Shown one piece after another: positions 43,426 to 52,948 of a DNA stretch of 64,000 bases. Position 1 is the stretch's first letter. Every line of letters starts with the position of its first letter. The notes beneath the pieces were generated by a model. The model was given only the letters and a program-made list of their open reading frames with translations, was not told the DNA's origin and ran no database searches. The stretch spans positions 1 to 64,000 of the forward strand of contig JAITFO010000051.1 of NCBI GenBank assembly GCA_031281265.1, read 5' to 3'. Source of the DNA: Candidatus Fibrimonadaceae bacterium. GTDB taxonomy: Bacteria; Fibrobacterota; Fibrobacteria; Fibrobacterales; Fibrobacteraceae. A program made the translations under genes and the position numbers.

Positions 43426-45108
43426 ATGGGTAGTGATGATTGTTACAACGGAAAAAGCAAATTTATATTTATAACGGGTGGAGTTTTGTCCGGCCTTGGG
43501 AAGGGTGTAGCAGCCGCATCAATTGGTGCGTTGCTCTCACGCTTTCGTGTTATCCCGGTGAAATGTGATGGCTATCTGAATGTTGACCCCGGTACCATGA
43601 ACCCTATTGAACACGGTGAAGTTTTTGTACTGGATGATGGTGGCGAAGTTGATATGGATTTTGGCCACTATGAACGTTTTTTGCACATAAACGGCAAATC
43701 CGAGTGGAGTTTAACAATGGGCAAGGTGTTCTCCACATTGATAGATAGCGAGCGTCAAGGCGTTTATGCGGGCACAACAATTCAATTTATTCCCCACGTT
43801 GCTGATGTTATAAAAAATCATCTCTTTAAAACTGCGAGCAAAGAAAGCGCGGATATTATGCTAGTTGAAATTGGCGGAACCGTTGGCGATTTGGAAAATG
43901 AATTTTTCATAGAAGCTGCCCGCCAACTCTCCAATATAGTAGGCCCGGATAACTGTATATTTGTGCATTTAACTTATGTTCCCATCCCAAACGGAACTCA
44001 CGAGCAAAAATCAAAACCAACGCAAATGTCCGTGCGCGGTTTAAATGAAAGGGGGATTTACCCTGATATAATAATAGGCCGTTGCAGCGAGCCTCTCTCT
44101 CCAAAAATCAAGGAAAAAATTGCCCTCTATGGGAATATCCCCAGCAAAAATGTTATATCCGGCTTGGATATGGAATCCGTTTATGAAATTCCGTTGAGTT
44201 ATCAAGAAGAGGGAATTCTAGATATAATATTTAAAAAATTGAAAATAGTTGGCGTAAGCTCTCCGAGAATGGATGAATGGAAACGCCTTGTTGAAGTATG
44301 CAAAAGAAAATACGAAGACCCTAAAAAAACTTTGACCGTGGCTCTATGCGGGAAGTATATGCAGCTGGAAGATTCTTATGCGAGCATCAGAGAAGCCTTG
44401 GTTCACGCTGCCGCTAACTTAAACGTAGCTTGCAAATTGAAAATGCTGGACACAGAATTTTTGAATAAACCCGAAGGCAAGGATGTTTTGGAATACATAA
44501 AAGAACAGTTGGCAGATGTTGACGCTGTGATAGTCCCGGGCGGTTTTGGCAGCCGTGGAATGGAAGGGAAAATTTCTGCTATACAAGTAGCTAGAGAGAT
44601 GAATATCCCATTTCTAGGAATTTGCTACGGAATGCAACTCGCCGTTGTGGAATACGCTCGCCACAAGTGCGGAATACCGCTTGCCAATACCGCAGAGGTG
44701 GAATCGGATGGCATAGAGGTGAAAGAACCCGTAATCGCATTTTTACCCGGCTTGGAGTATGTGAAGGTTTTGGGTGGAACGCTCCGCAAAGGTGGCTACG
44801 ACGTGTTTTTGAAAAAGAATTCCCTAGCGGAAAAAATTTACAACGGAGCTTCTGTGATAAGGGAGAGGTTCAGGCATCGCTACGAGGTTAATCCTCTGTA
44901 TATAAACAAACTGGAAGAGAACGGCTTGACATTCTCCGGCCATTCTGTAAAAGAGGACAATATAATGCAAATGATGGAAATCTCCGAACATCCATTCTTT
45001 GTAGGGTGCCAGTTCCACCCCGAACTTACATCAACGTTGCTAAAACCCTCTCCTTTATTTTACAATTTATTAAAAGCGGGGGAGATTAGGCGCAATGAAC
45101 GCGGCTGA
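43426..45108 (+). CDS. pyrG: CTP synthase
   Basis: 560 residues. The synthase half starts KFIFITGGVLSGLGKGVAAASIG, with the ATP loop, and has EIGGTVGDLE; the glutaminase half has Cys400 in GICYGMQ and QFHPEL near the C-terminus. It makes CTP from UTP, ATP and glutamine. The frame opens at 43378, but the ATG at 43426 has GAGG 7 bases before it and starts just ahead of the homology. It overlaps the ComEA-like gene by 14 bases. Confidence 0.95.
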   Translation: MGSDDCYNGKSKFIFITGGVLSGLGKGVAAASIGALLSRFRVIPVKCDGYLNVDPGTMNPIEHGEVFVLDDGGEVDMDFGHYERFLHINGKSEWSLTMGKVFSTLIDSERQGVYAGTTIQFIPHVADVIKNHLFKTASKESADIMLVEIGGTVGDLENEFFIEAARQLSNIVGPDNCIFVHLTYVPIPNGTHEQKSKPTQMSVRGLNERGIYPDIIIGRCSEPLSPKIKEKIALYGNIPSKNVISGLDMESVYEIPLSYQEEGILDIIFKKLKIVGVSSPRMDEWKRLVEVCKRKYEDPKKTLTVALCGKYMQLEDSYASIREALVHAAANLNVACKLKMLDTEFLNKPEGKDVLEYIKEQLADVDAVIVPGGFGSRGMEGKISAIQVAREMNIPFLGICYGMQLAVVEYARHKCGIPLANTAEVESDGIEVKEPVIAFLPGLEYVKVLGGTLRKGGYDVFLKKNSLAEKIYNGASVIRERFRHRYEVNPLYINKLEENGLTFSGHSVKEDNIMQMMEISEHPFFVGCQFHPELTSTLLKPSPLFYNLLKAGEIRRNERG

Positions 45109-45538
45109 GAAAAAATTCCTATTCTTAGCTCTGTTCCTGTTCGCTTTAGGCGGAGTATCTCACTTAGGGGTATTCAACAGGCTTTCCCCTCTGGAACTCA
45201 TTTCTCTGCCAATAAACCCCGAATTCACAAGCCTTGCAGATAGTGCTTCTCTAGACTCCCTCGCAAACGACAGCATATCAACCGATAACGGCGATTTTAC
45301 AAGCAACAAAAAAGAAAAGAAACCCAAAAAGAAAGCCCCAGCCTTTCCTCTTTCCATAAACACCGCCAGCAAGGAGGATTTGTGTTTTATAAAAGGCGTT
45401 GGCCCCTCGCTCGCTCAAAAGATAGTGGAGCATAGAGAAGCAAAAGGCTCTTTCCGCTCCGGTAAAGACTTGGAAAAAGTTTCCGGCATTGGAGCCAAAA
45501 AGAGAATGGCTATAGAAGAATTTGTGAAATTCGACTAG
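45095..45538 (+). CDS. ComEA-like helix-hairpin-helix DNA-binding protein
   Basis: 147 residues. An N-terminal membrane anchor (about 7-27) is followed by a charged, disordered linker with a [11 protein letters not shown] patch. The HhH pair is at about 88-147 ([34 protein letters not shown], then [11 protein letters not shown]). ComEA binds incoming double-stranded DNA in the periplasm during transformation. It overlaps pyrG, and its 3' end overlaps ahcY by 4 bases. Confidence 0.85.
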   Translation: MNAAEKKFLFLALFLFALGGVSHLGVFNRLSPLELISLPINPEFTSLADSASLDSLANDSISTDNGDFTSNKKEKKPKKKAPAFPLSINTASKEDLCFIKGVGPSLAQKIVEHREAKGSFRSGKDLEKVSGIGAKKRMAIEEFVKFD

Positions 45539-47001
45539 TATCTGTAAATATCCGTCTTGTAAGGCCCGTTTACGTCAACGCCTATGTAGCTCGCTTGCTC
45601 TTTGGTCAGCTTGGTAAGCTCAACGCCGAGTTTATCCAAGTGCAGGCGGGCAACCTTTTCGTCAAGGATTTTTGGCAGGGTATAGACAGAACCGTTTTGG
45701 TATTTTAAACCGCTGACGGTTTTTTTGCCCTGAGCATTTAGCCACAAATCTATTTGAGCTATTGTCTGATTGGTGAAGCTCGCGCTCATAACAAAGCTGG
45801 GATGTCCTGTTGCGCAACCCAAATTGAGCAAACGGCCCTCTGCCAAAATCAAAACGCTGTGACCGTCTTTGAAAATCCATTCATCGTATTGAGGTTTTAT
45901 ATTTCTCTTTTTAATGCCTTTGATTTTCTTTAAACCAGCCATATCTATTTCGTTGTCAAAATGACCTATGTTGCCAACAACAGCACGGTGTTTCATCTTT
46001 TGCATGTGGCTTGCCAAAATTATGTTGGTGTTGCCAGTGGTTGTCACAAAAAAATCCGCAATGCCAACAACGCTTTCCAAACGGCAAACTTCATAGCCTT
46101 CCATGCTCGCTTGCAATGCGCATATAGGGTCTATCTCTGTGACTATAACCCTTGCACCTTGCCCACGTAAACTTTGGGCACAGCCTTTGCCAACTTCTCC
46201 ATATCCGCAAACAACCGCGATCTTACCCGCAATCATCACATCAGTGGCACGGTTAAAGCCATCTATCAAAGAATGGCGGCAACCGTAGGTATTATCAAAT
46301 TTGGATTTGGTGACGGAATCGTTTACATTTATAGCAGGGAAGGGGAGTTCTCTCTTTTTTGACATCTCGTAAAGGCGGTGTACGCCTGTAGTTGTCTCTT
46401 CCGAAACACCTTTTATCTCCTTGCGAATTCTTGACCAATGCTTTGGGTCTTTTGCAAAAGTTTTTTTGCATAATGCGAGGAATACGCCCCATTCTTCGCT
46501 ATCGTGTTTGGGATTATAAGCCGGAATTTTGCCAGCGTCCTCAAACTGCGCTCCGCGAACTACGAGCATGGTTGCATCTCCGCCATCATCTAAAATCAAG
46601 TTTGGGAGTTTACCACCGGGGAAGCTCATAGCTCTTTTTGTGCATTCCCAATAATCTTCCAAAGATTCGCCTTTCCATGCAAATACACTGATGCCTTTTG
46701 GATTTTTTGGAGTTCCGTTTTTGCCAACAGCAATAGCGGCAGCGGCGTGGTCTTGGGTGCTGAATATATTGCAGCTAACCCATTGAACCTCAGCTCCAAG
46801 CTCAACTAGCGTTTCAATCAAAACCGCTGTTTGAATGGTCATGTGAAGGCTGCCCATTATGCGGGCTCCTTTCAGCGGATGCTTGCCTTTATATTCCTTG
46901 CGAAGAGCCATTAGACCTGGCATCTCTACTTCTGCAAGTTCAATCTCCTTTCTGCCCCAATCCGCTAGGGAAATATCTGCAACTCTGTATTCCAAATTCA
47001 T
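45535..47001 (-). CDS. ahcY: adenosylhomocysteinase
   Basis: 488 residues. It starts [28 protein letters not shown] and contains [27 protein letters not shown] and the NAD loop [21 protein letters not shown], all typical. It reversibly hydrolyses S-adenosylhomocysteine to adenosine and homocysteine. It follows an Ala/Pro-rich membrane protein gene by 7 bases. No SAH riboswitch is possible in that short gap. Confidence 0.95.
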   Translation of the reverse strand: MNLEYRVADISLADWGRKEIELAEVEMPGLMALRKEYKGKHPLKGARIMGSLHMTIQTAVLIETLVELGAEVQWVSCNIFSTQDHAAAAIAVGKNGTPKNPKGISVFAWKGESLEDYWECTKRAMSFPGGKLPNLILDDGGDATMLVVRGAQFEDAGKIPAYNPKHDSEEWGVFLALCKKTFAKDPKHWSRIRKEIKGVSEETTTGVHRLYEMSKKRELPFPAINVNDSVTKSKFDNTYGCRHSLIDGFNRATDVMIAGKIAVVCGYGEVGKGCAQSLRGQGARVIVTEIDPICALQASMEGYEVCRLESVVGIADFFVTTTGNTNIILASHMQKMKHRAVVGNIGHFDNEIDMAGLKKIKGIKKRNIKPQYDEWIFKDGHSVLILAEGRLLNLGCATGHPSFVMSASFTNQTIAQIDLWLNAQGKKTVSGLKYQNGSVYTLPKILDEKVARLHLDKLGVELTKLTKEQASYIGVDVNGPYKTDIYRY

Positions 47002-47008
47002 TTGAACC

Positions 47009-47581
47009 TCAGTTCCCGGTTAAAGTGATTAATAAAACTGTCGCTATAAAAACAGCGGTTACAATGGCAAATTCTATGGGATTTTCTATAATGGTTTCCT
47101 TTGCTGGCTGGGCTGCGGCGGGAGCAGGGGCAGGAGCAGCTGCCACGGTTTCTGGCACAACTTCTGGTACAGCTTCTGGGGCTGCTTGTTCAACAACAGC
47201 TTCGGTTTCAGCAGCAGGAGCAGCTTGCGCAGCAGCGGGTTGTTGAGGCGTTGTAGCGGCTGGAGTGGCAGCGGGCGCGGCAACAGGATGAGCGGTGGCT
47301 GGTGCAACGACTGGAGCAGCAGCGGGTTTAGCAGTAGCTGGTGCAGCAGCAGGTTGGGGTGTTGGATGAGCAGCGGCTGGAGCAGCGGTAGCTGGTGCAG
47401 CGACTGGAGCGGCAGCGGGTTGGGGTGTTGCAGTAGCTGGTGCAGCAGCAGGTTGAGCGGTGGCTGGTGCAACGGCGGGAGCGGCAGCGGGCGTAGCAGT
47501 AGCTGGTGCAACAGCTGGCTTATTTTCTGCAAATACGCAAATTGCAAATATCATCACAAAAAGGAAAATTCGCTTTACCAT
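47009..47581 (-). CDS. Ala/Pro-rich low-complexity secreted membrane protein
   Basis: 190 residues from [22 protein letters not shown], a signal peptide or anchor; GGAGAG precedes this ATG. Nearly all of residues 20-160 are AAPATA/PAAAP repeats, and a C-terminal membrane helix (about 170-187) ends in LTGN. Such Pro/Ala stretches often span the periplasm, as in TonB or TolA-like proteins. No known domain was found. It shares a transcript with ahcY. Confidence 0.65.
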   Translation of the reverse strand: MVKRIFLFVMIFAICVFAENKPAVAPATATPAAAPAVAPATAQPAAAPATATPQPAAAPVAAPATAAPAAAHPTPQPAAAPATAKPAAAPVVAPATAHPVAAPAATPAATTPQQPAAAQAAPAAETEAVVEQAAPEAVPEVVPETVAAAPAPAPAAAQPAKETIIENPIEFAIVTAVFIATVLLITLTGN

Positions 47582-47632
47582 GTTTTCTCTCCAAAAAATC
47601 AAAGTATAATTTAGAAAATTATCAGCTCTTTC

Positions 47633-49231
47633 TCAATTTTTGCTCATACCCGCTTGTACCGCAGTTATGGCTATGGTATAAACAATATCATCCACCAAAG
47701 CACCACGGGATAAATCGTTTACAGGCTTTGCCAATCCTTGAAGCATAGGGCCAATGCTAACGGTGTTTGCACTGCGTTGAACAGCTTTATATGTTGTGTT
47801 GCCGGTGTTCAAATCCGGGAACACGAACACCGTGGCGCGCCCCGCTATGTGGCTGTTGGGAGCCTTTGTGTGGGCAACGGATTCCATTATCGCGGCATCA
47901 TATTGCATGGGGCCGTCTATTTCAATGTCTGGGCGGAGTTCTTTTACCTTTTGCGTGGCTTCTTTTACTTTGTCAACATCCTCGCCTTTGCCGCTTTCGC
48001 CTGTGCTGTAACTCAGCATAGCAACTCGTGGCACAATGCCAAAATCTCTAGCGGTGTCTGCGCATTGTATAGCTATTTGCGCAAGCTCAGTTGAATTGGG
48101 GTTTGGGTTTATGGCGCAGTCGCCGTAAACAAGTACCTGCGTTGGCAAGCACATAAAGAATACCGAGCTTATGATAGAGGTTCCCGCATGGGGCTTAATT
48201 ATCATTAGTGCTGGGCGAACTGTGTCTGCTGTGGAGTGAATTGCACCGCTCACAAGGCCGTCTGCATCACCAGTTTTTACCATCATAGTTCCAACCCAAA
48301 CGCTGTCTTTGAGTACTTTCTCGGCTTCTTCCGTGGTCATGCCTTTGTGTTTGCGAAGCTCCACAAGCAAAGGCACGTATTTTGGCGCGATGTTTTCCGG
48401 GTCTATAATCTCAAGGTCGGGGGGCAAGGTCATGTAAAGAGTTGCAGCTGTTTTTTCAACATCGGCTCTTTTTGCGAGCAGTAGGGGATGCGCTATTTGC
48501 CTTTGCAATGCTAGGATTGCAGCGCGTACGGTTCTAGGTTCCGAGCCTTCTGGCAGAACAATTTTGGTCTTGTATTTTTGTGCTTTTTTAATCAAGAAAT
48601 TGCGGAATTCCGGCGGGCTCATTCTGCGTTCCCTGCTTTGGTGCAGGATATGCTCCCAAGGTTCTTCCTCTATGCCAGCTATAACATTTTCCTTGCTTGG
48701 TTCATATTCTTCACCGTGAACAAAACCCAGCGCAGGCAAATCGCTGCCTTTGCACGCTTCTCTAAGAGCAGTTTCGTAATTTTCATCAACATTCAAAAAC
48801 ACGCAGCCAGCCATAAAAGCATTTGCATTTTTGTGAAAGTGTTCTTCAACGGAAATTTCACTTATAAGCATTTCAGGGGATTTCCCTTGTGCGCTTGCAA
48901 CCAAAATAATATCGGCGTCAAAAGCGGATGTGAGCATTCGGTGAAGCTCTTTTTTGTAAAAAATATCAGGAGTGGAAATACCCTCAACAATAACAGCATC
49001 GTTTTTTGCGAGTACCCTTGAGAACTTGTCCACCAAAAGCTCCATGATAATCTGTTCGCAATTGGAAATTATGGAATTTCGTATTTCGTTATAGGGTATT
49101 CCGTGTTCTCCAAACGGAATAAATTTTACCGCTTTTAAACCTCTTTTGCTGAGCGTTTCCAAAATTCCATCTGCTACATTCCCAAGCGGAACGCCATTTG
49201 CTGCCGGTAAAAGAATATAAGCATGTTTCAT
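47633..49231 (-). CDS. pta: phosphate acetyltransferase
   Basis: 532 residues. The C-terminal catalytic PTA domain (about 205-530) includes KTKIVLPEGSEPRTVRAA, GDADGLVSGAIHSTADT and GPMLQGLAKPVNDLSRG. The N-terminal part is an AAA_26-like domain with a degraded P-loop (PAANGVPLGN). The middle DRTGG domain of the 714-residue E. coli enzyme is missing, so it is a shorter form. It interconverts acetyl-CoA and acetyl phosphate in acetate production. ackA is not adjacent. Confidence 0.93.
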   Translation of the reverse strand: MKHAYILLPAANGVPLGNVADGILETLSKRGLKAVKFIPFGEHGIPYNEIRNSIISNCEQIIMELLVDKFSRVLAKNDAVIVEGISTPDIFYKKELHRMLTSAFDADIILVASAQGKSPEMLISEISVEEHFHKNANAFMAGCVFLNVDENYETALREACKGSDLPALGFVHGEEYEPSKENVIAGIEEEPWEHILHQSRERRMSPPEFRNFLIKKAQKYKTKIVLPEGSEPRTVRAAILALQRQIAHPLLLAKRADVEKTAATLYMTLPPDLEIIDPENIAPKYVPLLVELRKHKGMTTEEAEKVLKDSVWVGTMMVKTGDADGLVSGAIHSTADTVRPALMIIKPHAGTSIISSVFFMCLPTQVLVYGDCAINPNPNSTELAQIAIQCADTARDFGIVPRVAMLSYSTGESGKGEDVDKVKEATQKVKELRPDIEIDGPMQYDAAIMESVAHTKAPNSHIAGRATVFVFPDLNTGNTTYKAVQRSANTVSIGPMLQGLAKPVNDLSRGALVDDIVYTIAITAVQAGMSKN

Positions 49232-49238
49232 GGGTTAT

Positions 49239-49244
49239 AATATA
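49239..49244 (-). promoter_or_regulatory. -10 TATATT 7 bases before pta
   Basis: On the reverse strand TATATT, ATAACCC, ATG (49231). No ribosome binding site fits between, so pta is one of the clearest leaderless candidates. Confidence 0.5.
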
Positions 49245-49271
49245 GTAAATTAGAAATATTTTGCCGGTTTG

Positions 49272-49421
49272 TCAAGGGGAATTATGTAACGAGGATTTTT
49301 GAGCTATTTTATTCGCATATTCTACATATTCCCTTAAACTTTTTACCCCACTGTTCATTAACAGTTTCTCTTGCAATTCGTTTTTGAATTTCACACAATC
49401 AAATTGTTTTTCTTTACTCAT
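49272..49421 (-). CDS. small partner protein (possible antitoxin) of the PIN-domain protein
   Basis: 49 residues, MSKEKQFDCVKFKNELQEKL to LHNSP. The KFDCVxxKNxxQEKL segment matches a family of tiny proteins encoded next to PIN-domain toxins. A very strong AAGGGAGGT site lies before the ATG. It overlaps the end of the PIN gene by 8 bases. The antitoxin role is inferred from position and size. Confidence 0.65.
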   Translation of the reverse strand: MSKEKQFDCVKFKNELQEKLLMNSGVKSLREYVEYANKIAQKSSLHNSP

Positions 49422-49875
49422 TTTCAATTACCTCCCTTGGGCTTCTGATTTCCAAAATACTATATCCTTCTCTTAAATTAACAGAATTAAACAATTTAAT
49501 CCTATTTAAATTTACAATATGCTTGAAGTTCCAACTTACCAAAACATCTACCCTCAACACAGTTGCCACAGCAATATGCAATGCGTCTGCATAATAATTT
49601 TTTGATACAATTTGCTGTTCCATATATTTTTCAGTAAGTTTTACCATTTCATCATTTACAGCATATTCTTCATAATTTATAGTTTTTAAGTTCTCTTTTA
49701 TATAATCCGGAGCTCCATTCTCTAATTCTGCTATTACGTGAGAAGATATTATCGGTTTATAAATTCCTTTTTTAAATTTATCAAAAAGTTTCTCAGTAGG
49801 TTCTTTGAATTCATCATCAAAATAACCTCCGATAACGGAATTTTCTACATAAATTCTTAAAACTTTAATCCCCAT
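49414..49875 (-). CDS. PIN-domain protein (VapC-like toxin)
   Basis: 153 residues. It starts KVLRIYVENSVIGGYFDDEF, followed by SSHVIAELENG, YYADALHIAVATVLRVDVLVSWNFKHIVN. The acidic residues of a PIN RNase are kept, except that the first one, usually Asp in YxDTSV, is Glu in VENS. PIN toxins cleave RNA. Here the toxin precedes its small partner. Its -10 TATATT follows directly after the T run of the terminator at 49905. Confidence 0.82.
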   Translation of the reverse strand: MGIKVLRIYVENSVIGGYFDDEFKEPTEKLFDKFKKGIYKPIISSHVIAELENGAPDYIKENLKTINYEEYAVNDEMVKLTEKYMEQQIVSKNYYADALHIAVATVLRVDVLVSWNFKHIVNLNRIKLFNSVNLREGYSILEIRSPREVIENE

Positions 49876-49904
49876 AGTATTTCTGCCCTTATTTAATAAT
49901 ATAG

Positions 49905-49934
49905 AAAAAAGGCAGGCACACGTGCCTGCCTTTT
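49905..49934 (-). terminator. intrinsic terminator of the outer-membrane-like gene
   Basis: Perfect stem GGCAGGCAC/GTGCCTGCC with a two-base loop and A/T flanks, so it works on both strands. On the reverse strand the T run leads straight into TATATT for the PIN gene. Confidence 0.88.
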
Positions 49935-49955
49935 GGCTAACTGTTATTTGTTAAG

Positions 49956-50606
49956 CTAAAAAGCATAACCTAAGCCGCAGTAAATAACAAGTCCCATGCT
50001 TATGCCTATCTTCTCCTCATAAGTAGTTAAACCAACTATATCAAAAGCTACCGGTCTCTGCGTACCAATGGTAATAGGGAGTTTTATACCGGGCTGAACA
50101 AAAAAATCTCCGGGATCGCCAGCGTCAACTTTCCAGCCCAATCCGGGGCTTATAACAAAACCGCTGGTTGAAATCCAATCAGTGCCTTTATATGTGTTTG
50201 CTCCACCATAAACCAAATTGACGGATTTATATTCATACTCTCCTATACCAGTGTGGTAATTATACCCTACGCCAAGTTCCCCAAAGAATATCGGGCTTAC
50301 GTAGTAACGTCCAAACGCAATAATTCCTCCATCATTCCAAATAAATATCAGTGAATGCCAATAAGCTTCCCCGCCTATGGAAAGCTGAGAACTCAGCATA
50401 CGCTCATATCGCGCGCCTATAGCGAATAAGCCAACTTCGCCGGATATCCAGTTATCTATTGTGGCTGGCTTTTTTGCTTCTGCCGTTTTTGTTTGCGTTG
50501 TTGTTTTTGTCTGTGTTGTTGTTTTCGCCGATGTTTTTGTCGGTGCTGCCGTGGCTGTTAGTGCAAAAACTGCTAAAAAGATAGCAATTAGTTTAGATGC
50601 TCTCAT
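49956..50606 (-). CDS. outer-membrane beta-barrel-like protein
   Basis: 216 residues from MRASKLIAIFLAVFALTATA, a signal peptide, chosen because GGAGAG precedes this ATG; the frame opens at 50648. A Thr/Lys-rich linker (about 25-48) is followed by alternating strands with aromatic ends (SGEVGLFAIGARYERML, FFGELGVGYNYHTGIG), ending in YCGLGYAF with a terminal Phe. This terminal phenylalanine is a typical BAM signal. It likely forms a small barrel in the outer membrane; the ligand is unknown. Confidence 0.72.
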   Translation of the reverse strand: MRASKLIAIFLAVFALTATAAPTKTSAKTTTQTKTTTQTKTAEAKKPATIDNWISGEVGLFAIGARYERMLSSQLSIGGEAYWHSLIFIWNDGGIIAFGRYYVSPIFFGELGVGYNYHTGIGEYEYKSVNLVYGGANTYKGTDWISTSGFVISPGLGWKVDAGDPGDFFVQPGIKLPITIGTQRPVAFDIVGLTTYEEKIGISMGLVIYCGLGYAF

Positions 50607-50690
50607 TGTGTTCTCTCCATTTTGAAATGAAATTAGGTTAGCGGTCATGTTCGCGAATAAATATAGAAAAAATTGACATAGCTGTCAAGG

Positions 50691-51002
50691 TTAAAAACGA
50701 CTTCGTTTTCCTATAACTAATCCCGCAAAAACAGAATCCAAATCCAAAACAGACTCCTTCTCACTTTTTATAAAGCTCAGTATTTTCTGATTTAAAGCCT
50801 TCATTATGTCTTCGGTTGGCAAGCACTTCCTGATGAAAACAAAAGACTGCTGATCCCTATCTCCAATAAATTTCACAGCGATATAGCTTTTCGCTTTATG
50901 GATAACAAACCCGAAAATCCGCTCCATGTTTACCGAAGCAAACGCCGCTGCTTCATTCGGTGATTTATCATCCTTTTTAACGAATGTGACGAACTTCTCC
51001 AT
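50691..51002 (-). CDS. hypothetical protein
   Basis: 103 residues, MEKFVTFVKKDDKSPNEAAAFASVNMERIFGF. There is no signal peptide or membrane segment, so it is likely cytoplasmic. No recognised domain. GGAGG stands before the ATG, supporting translation. It lies between the outer-membrane-like gene and the divergent deoxynucleoside kinase. Confidence 0.55.
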   Translation of the reverse strand: MEKFVTFVKKDDKSPNEAAAFASVNMERIFGFVIHKAKSYIAVKFIGDRDQQSFVFIRKCLPTEDIMKALNQKILSFIKSEKESVLDLDSVFAGLVIGKRSRF

Positions 51003-51094
51003 TTTATGCCTCCATTGAAAACAGTAGTCTATTCTATATCTTTTTAATATACAAATTTAGCTTGCTCGTACCCTGCAACGCAAGGTATTTTTTC

Positions 51095-51100
51095 TATATT
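51095..51100 (+). promoter_or_regulatory. -10 TATATT 9 bases before the kinase start
   Basis: TATATT, nine bases, ATG at 51110, with only A-rich sequence between. A leaderless or nearly leaderless start is likely. Confidence 0.4.
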
Positions 51101-51109
51101 CCAAAAAAT

Positions 51110-51829
51110 ATGAATTCCGCATTTATAGCAATAGAAGGTCCAATAGGCGTAGGGAAGTCCGCGCTTATGGATGCCCTTGAAAAGGAATATGGCAAGCAAC
51201 ATCTACATTCTTTTAGGGAAGAACTGGAACCTAACCCTTTTTTGGATAAGTTTTACGAAGATAAGAGCAAATATGCCTTTCAAACTCAAATTGCCTTTAT
51301 GCTATCGCGCTATAAACAATACGAAGAACTGCAAAAGAGCCTTAAGCAGCCAGATTTGTTTGTTGGGCAAAGGCTTTTTGTTTCGGATTTTATTTTTGAA
51401 AAAAACGATATTTTTGCAGAGCTTACCATAGAGAATGAACACGAATGGAAGCTATACCAAAAAATGCGCGACATTCTTTTGGAGTCATCAAAAAAATTCA
51501 TAAAGCCGGACTTTGTGGTTTATTTAAGGGCAGGCGAGAAAACCTTGTATAAAAGGGTTCAAGATAGGGTAAGGCAAACAGAGAGGCTTAGGATTAGAGA
51601 CATAGATGGGGATAAAGATAAAGGCATAACAAAAGATTATCTGCAAAAGCTAACCGCTCTTTACGACCGCTACTTTTTTCATTACAAAACAAGCCCGGTT
51701 TTGATAATAGATGTGAACGATATAGATTTTGTGCACGAAGCCTCGGTGACATCCTCAATCATAGGCTACATAAAAAATGCTATGGATACCCCCCCTTCGC
51801 AGAACACTTATATAAAGCTAGAATGGTAG
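51110..51829 (+). CDS. deoxynucleoside kinase
   Basis: 239 residues from MNSAFIAIEGPIGVGKSALMDAL; the frame opens at 51062 but the -10 element lies inside that extension. The P-loop GPIGVGKS is at 9-16, followed by EPNPFLDKFY, a YAFQTQIAFMLSRYKQ helix and the DRVRQTERLR lid. It fits the bacterial deoxyadenosine/deoxyguanosine kinase family, which salvages purine deoxynucleosides. It overlaps nspC by 7 bases. Confidence 0.85.
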   Translation: MNSAFIAIEGPIGVGKSALMDALEKEYGKQHLHSFREELEPNPFLDKFYEDKSKYAFQTQIAFMLSRYKQYEELQKSLKQPDLFVGQRLFVSDFIFEKNDIFAELTIENEHEWKLYQKMRDILLESSKKFIKPDFVVYLRAGEKTLYKRVQDRVRQTERLRIRDIDGDKDKGITKDYLQKLTALYDRYFFHYKTSPVLIIDVNDIDFVHEASVTSSIIGYIKNAMDTPPSQNTYIKLEW

Positions 51830-52947
51830 ATTACAATTCCATTCCCTCGCCTTGCTATGTGCTTGAAGAAAGCCGATTGGTTAGCAATCTAGAGATTTTA
51901 GCTAGGGTGCAAAGGGAGGGGGGAGCAAAGGTTATATGCGCCCTCAAAGGGTTCAGTTTTTGGAAAACATTTCCGCTTATAGCTGAGTATTTAAGCGGGG
52001 CAACCGCGAGCAGTTTAAACGAAACTCTTTTAGCAAGCCAAATGGGCAAGGAAGTTCATGTGTGCGCCCCAGCATACAGAGCGGATGAGATTGAGCAGAT
52101 TTTAAGCCACGCCAGCCATATAACTTTCAACAGTTTTTCGCAGTGGAATTTGTTTAAAAAAGAAACTCAGAAGAAAGGCATCAGTGCAGGCATAAGGATA
52201 AACCCGGAGTTTTCCACTGTAGATGTCGATTTATACAATCCGGCTGGCCGCTATAGCCGCCTTGGGGTTACAAAAAAGGAATTCAAGCCGGAGTTTTTGG
52301 ACGGCATTGAGGGCTTGCATTTCCATGCGCTTTGCGAGCAGAACGCCGATGCCCTAGAAGCCGTGCTAGCAAGGGTAGAAGAGAATTTTGGAGAGTGGAT
52401 TCCCAAAATGAAATGGATGAATTTCGGTGGGGGGCACCATATAACAAGAGCTGATTACGATGTTGAAAAACTGATAAACATTCTGAAAAAGTTTCACGAA
52501 AAATATCCGGGAGTTGAGATTATTTTAGAACCTGGCGAGGCGGTTGGCTGGCAAACCGGCGAGCTTGTATCCACCGTTTTGGACATTGTGCATAACGAAA
52601 TAGACATAGCTGTTTTAGATATATCTGTATCGGCGCACATGCCAGATTGTTTAGAGATGCCTTACCGCCCTGCGGTTCTAGGCAGCGAGATGCCAGGCGT
52701 TAAGCCGCATACCTACAGGTTGGCTGGCAATTCTTGCCTTGCAGGGGACATAGCCGGGGACTACTCTTTTGACAATCCTTTGAATGTAGGTTCTAAAATA
52801 ATATTCATGGATATGATTCACTATACAATGGTAAAAACCACATTCTTCAACGGTGTAAAACATCCTTCCATAGGGATTTGGAAAAACGATAAATTCAACC
52901 TTGTGAGAGAGTTTGGTTACGAAAGTTTTAGAGATAAATTGTCTTAA
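51823..52947 (+). CDS. nspC: carboxynorspermidine decarboxylase
   Basis: 374 residues, alanine racemase-fold PLP enzyme. SIPSPCYVLEESRLVSNL opens the protein; the PLP lysine is Lys42 in CALKGFSFW; GLHFHALCEQNADALE, NFGGGHH and EPGEAVGWQTGELV follow. NspC decarboxylates carboxynorspermidine or carboxyspermidine to polyamines used by many gut bacteria. The partner dehydrogenase gene is not adjacent. It overlaps the deoxynucleoside kinase start-to-end. Confidence 0.9.
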   Translation: MVDYNSIPSPCYVLEESRLVSNLEILARVQREGGAKVICALKGFSFWKTFPLIAEYLSGATASSLNETLLASQMGKEVHVCAPAYRADEIEQILSHASHITFNSFSQWNLFKKETQKKGISAGIRINPEFSTVDVDLYNPAGRYSRLGVTKKEFKPEFLDGIEGLHFHALCEQNADALEAVLARVEENFGEWIPKMKWMNFGGGHHITRADYDVEKLINILKKFHEKYPGVEIILEPGEAVGWQTGELVSTVLDIVHNEIDIAVLDISVSAHMPDCLEMPYRPAVLGSEMPGVKPHTYRLAGNSCLAGDIAGDYSFDNPLNVGSKIIFMDMIHYTMVKTTFFNGVKHPSIGIWKNDKFNLVREFGYESFRDKLS

Positions 52948-52948
52948 A

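Noticed and set aside
47025-47614. Long forward-strand frames opposite the Ala/Pro-rich gene
   Set aside because: They are antisense readings of GC-rich repeats; only the reverse-strand frame has a signal peptide, a ribosome binding site and a terminal membrane helix.
49262-49275. TTGACA (reverse strand) as the -35 of pta
   Set aside because: It is about 25 bases from the TATATT element, too far for a standard promoter spacing.
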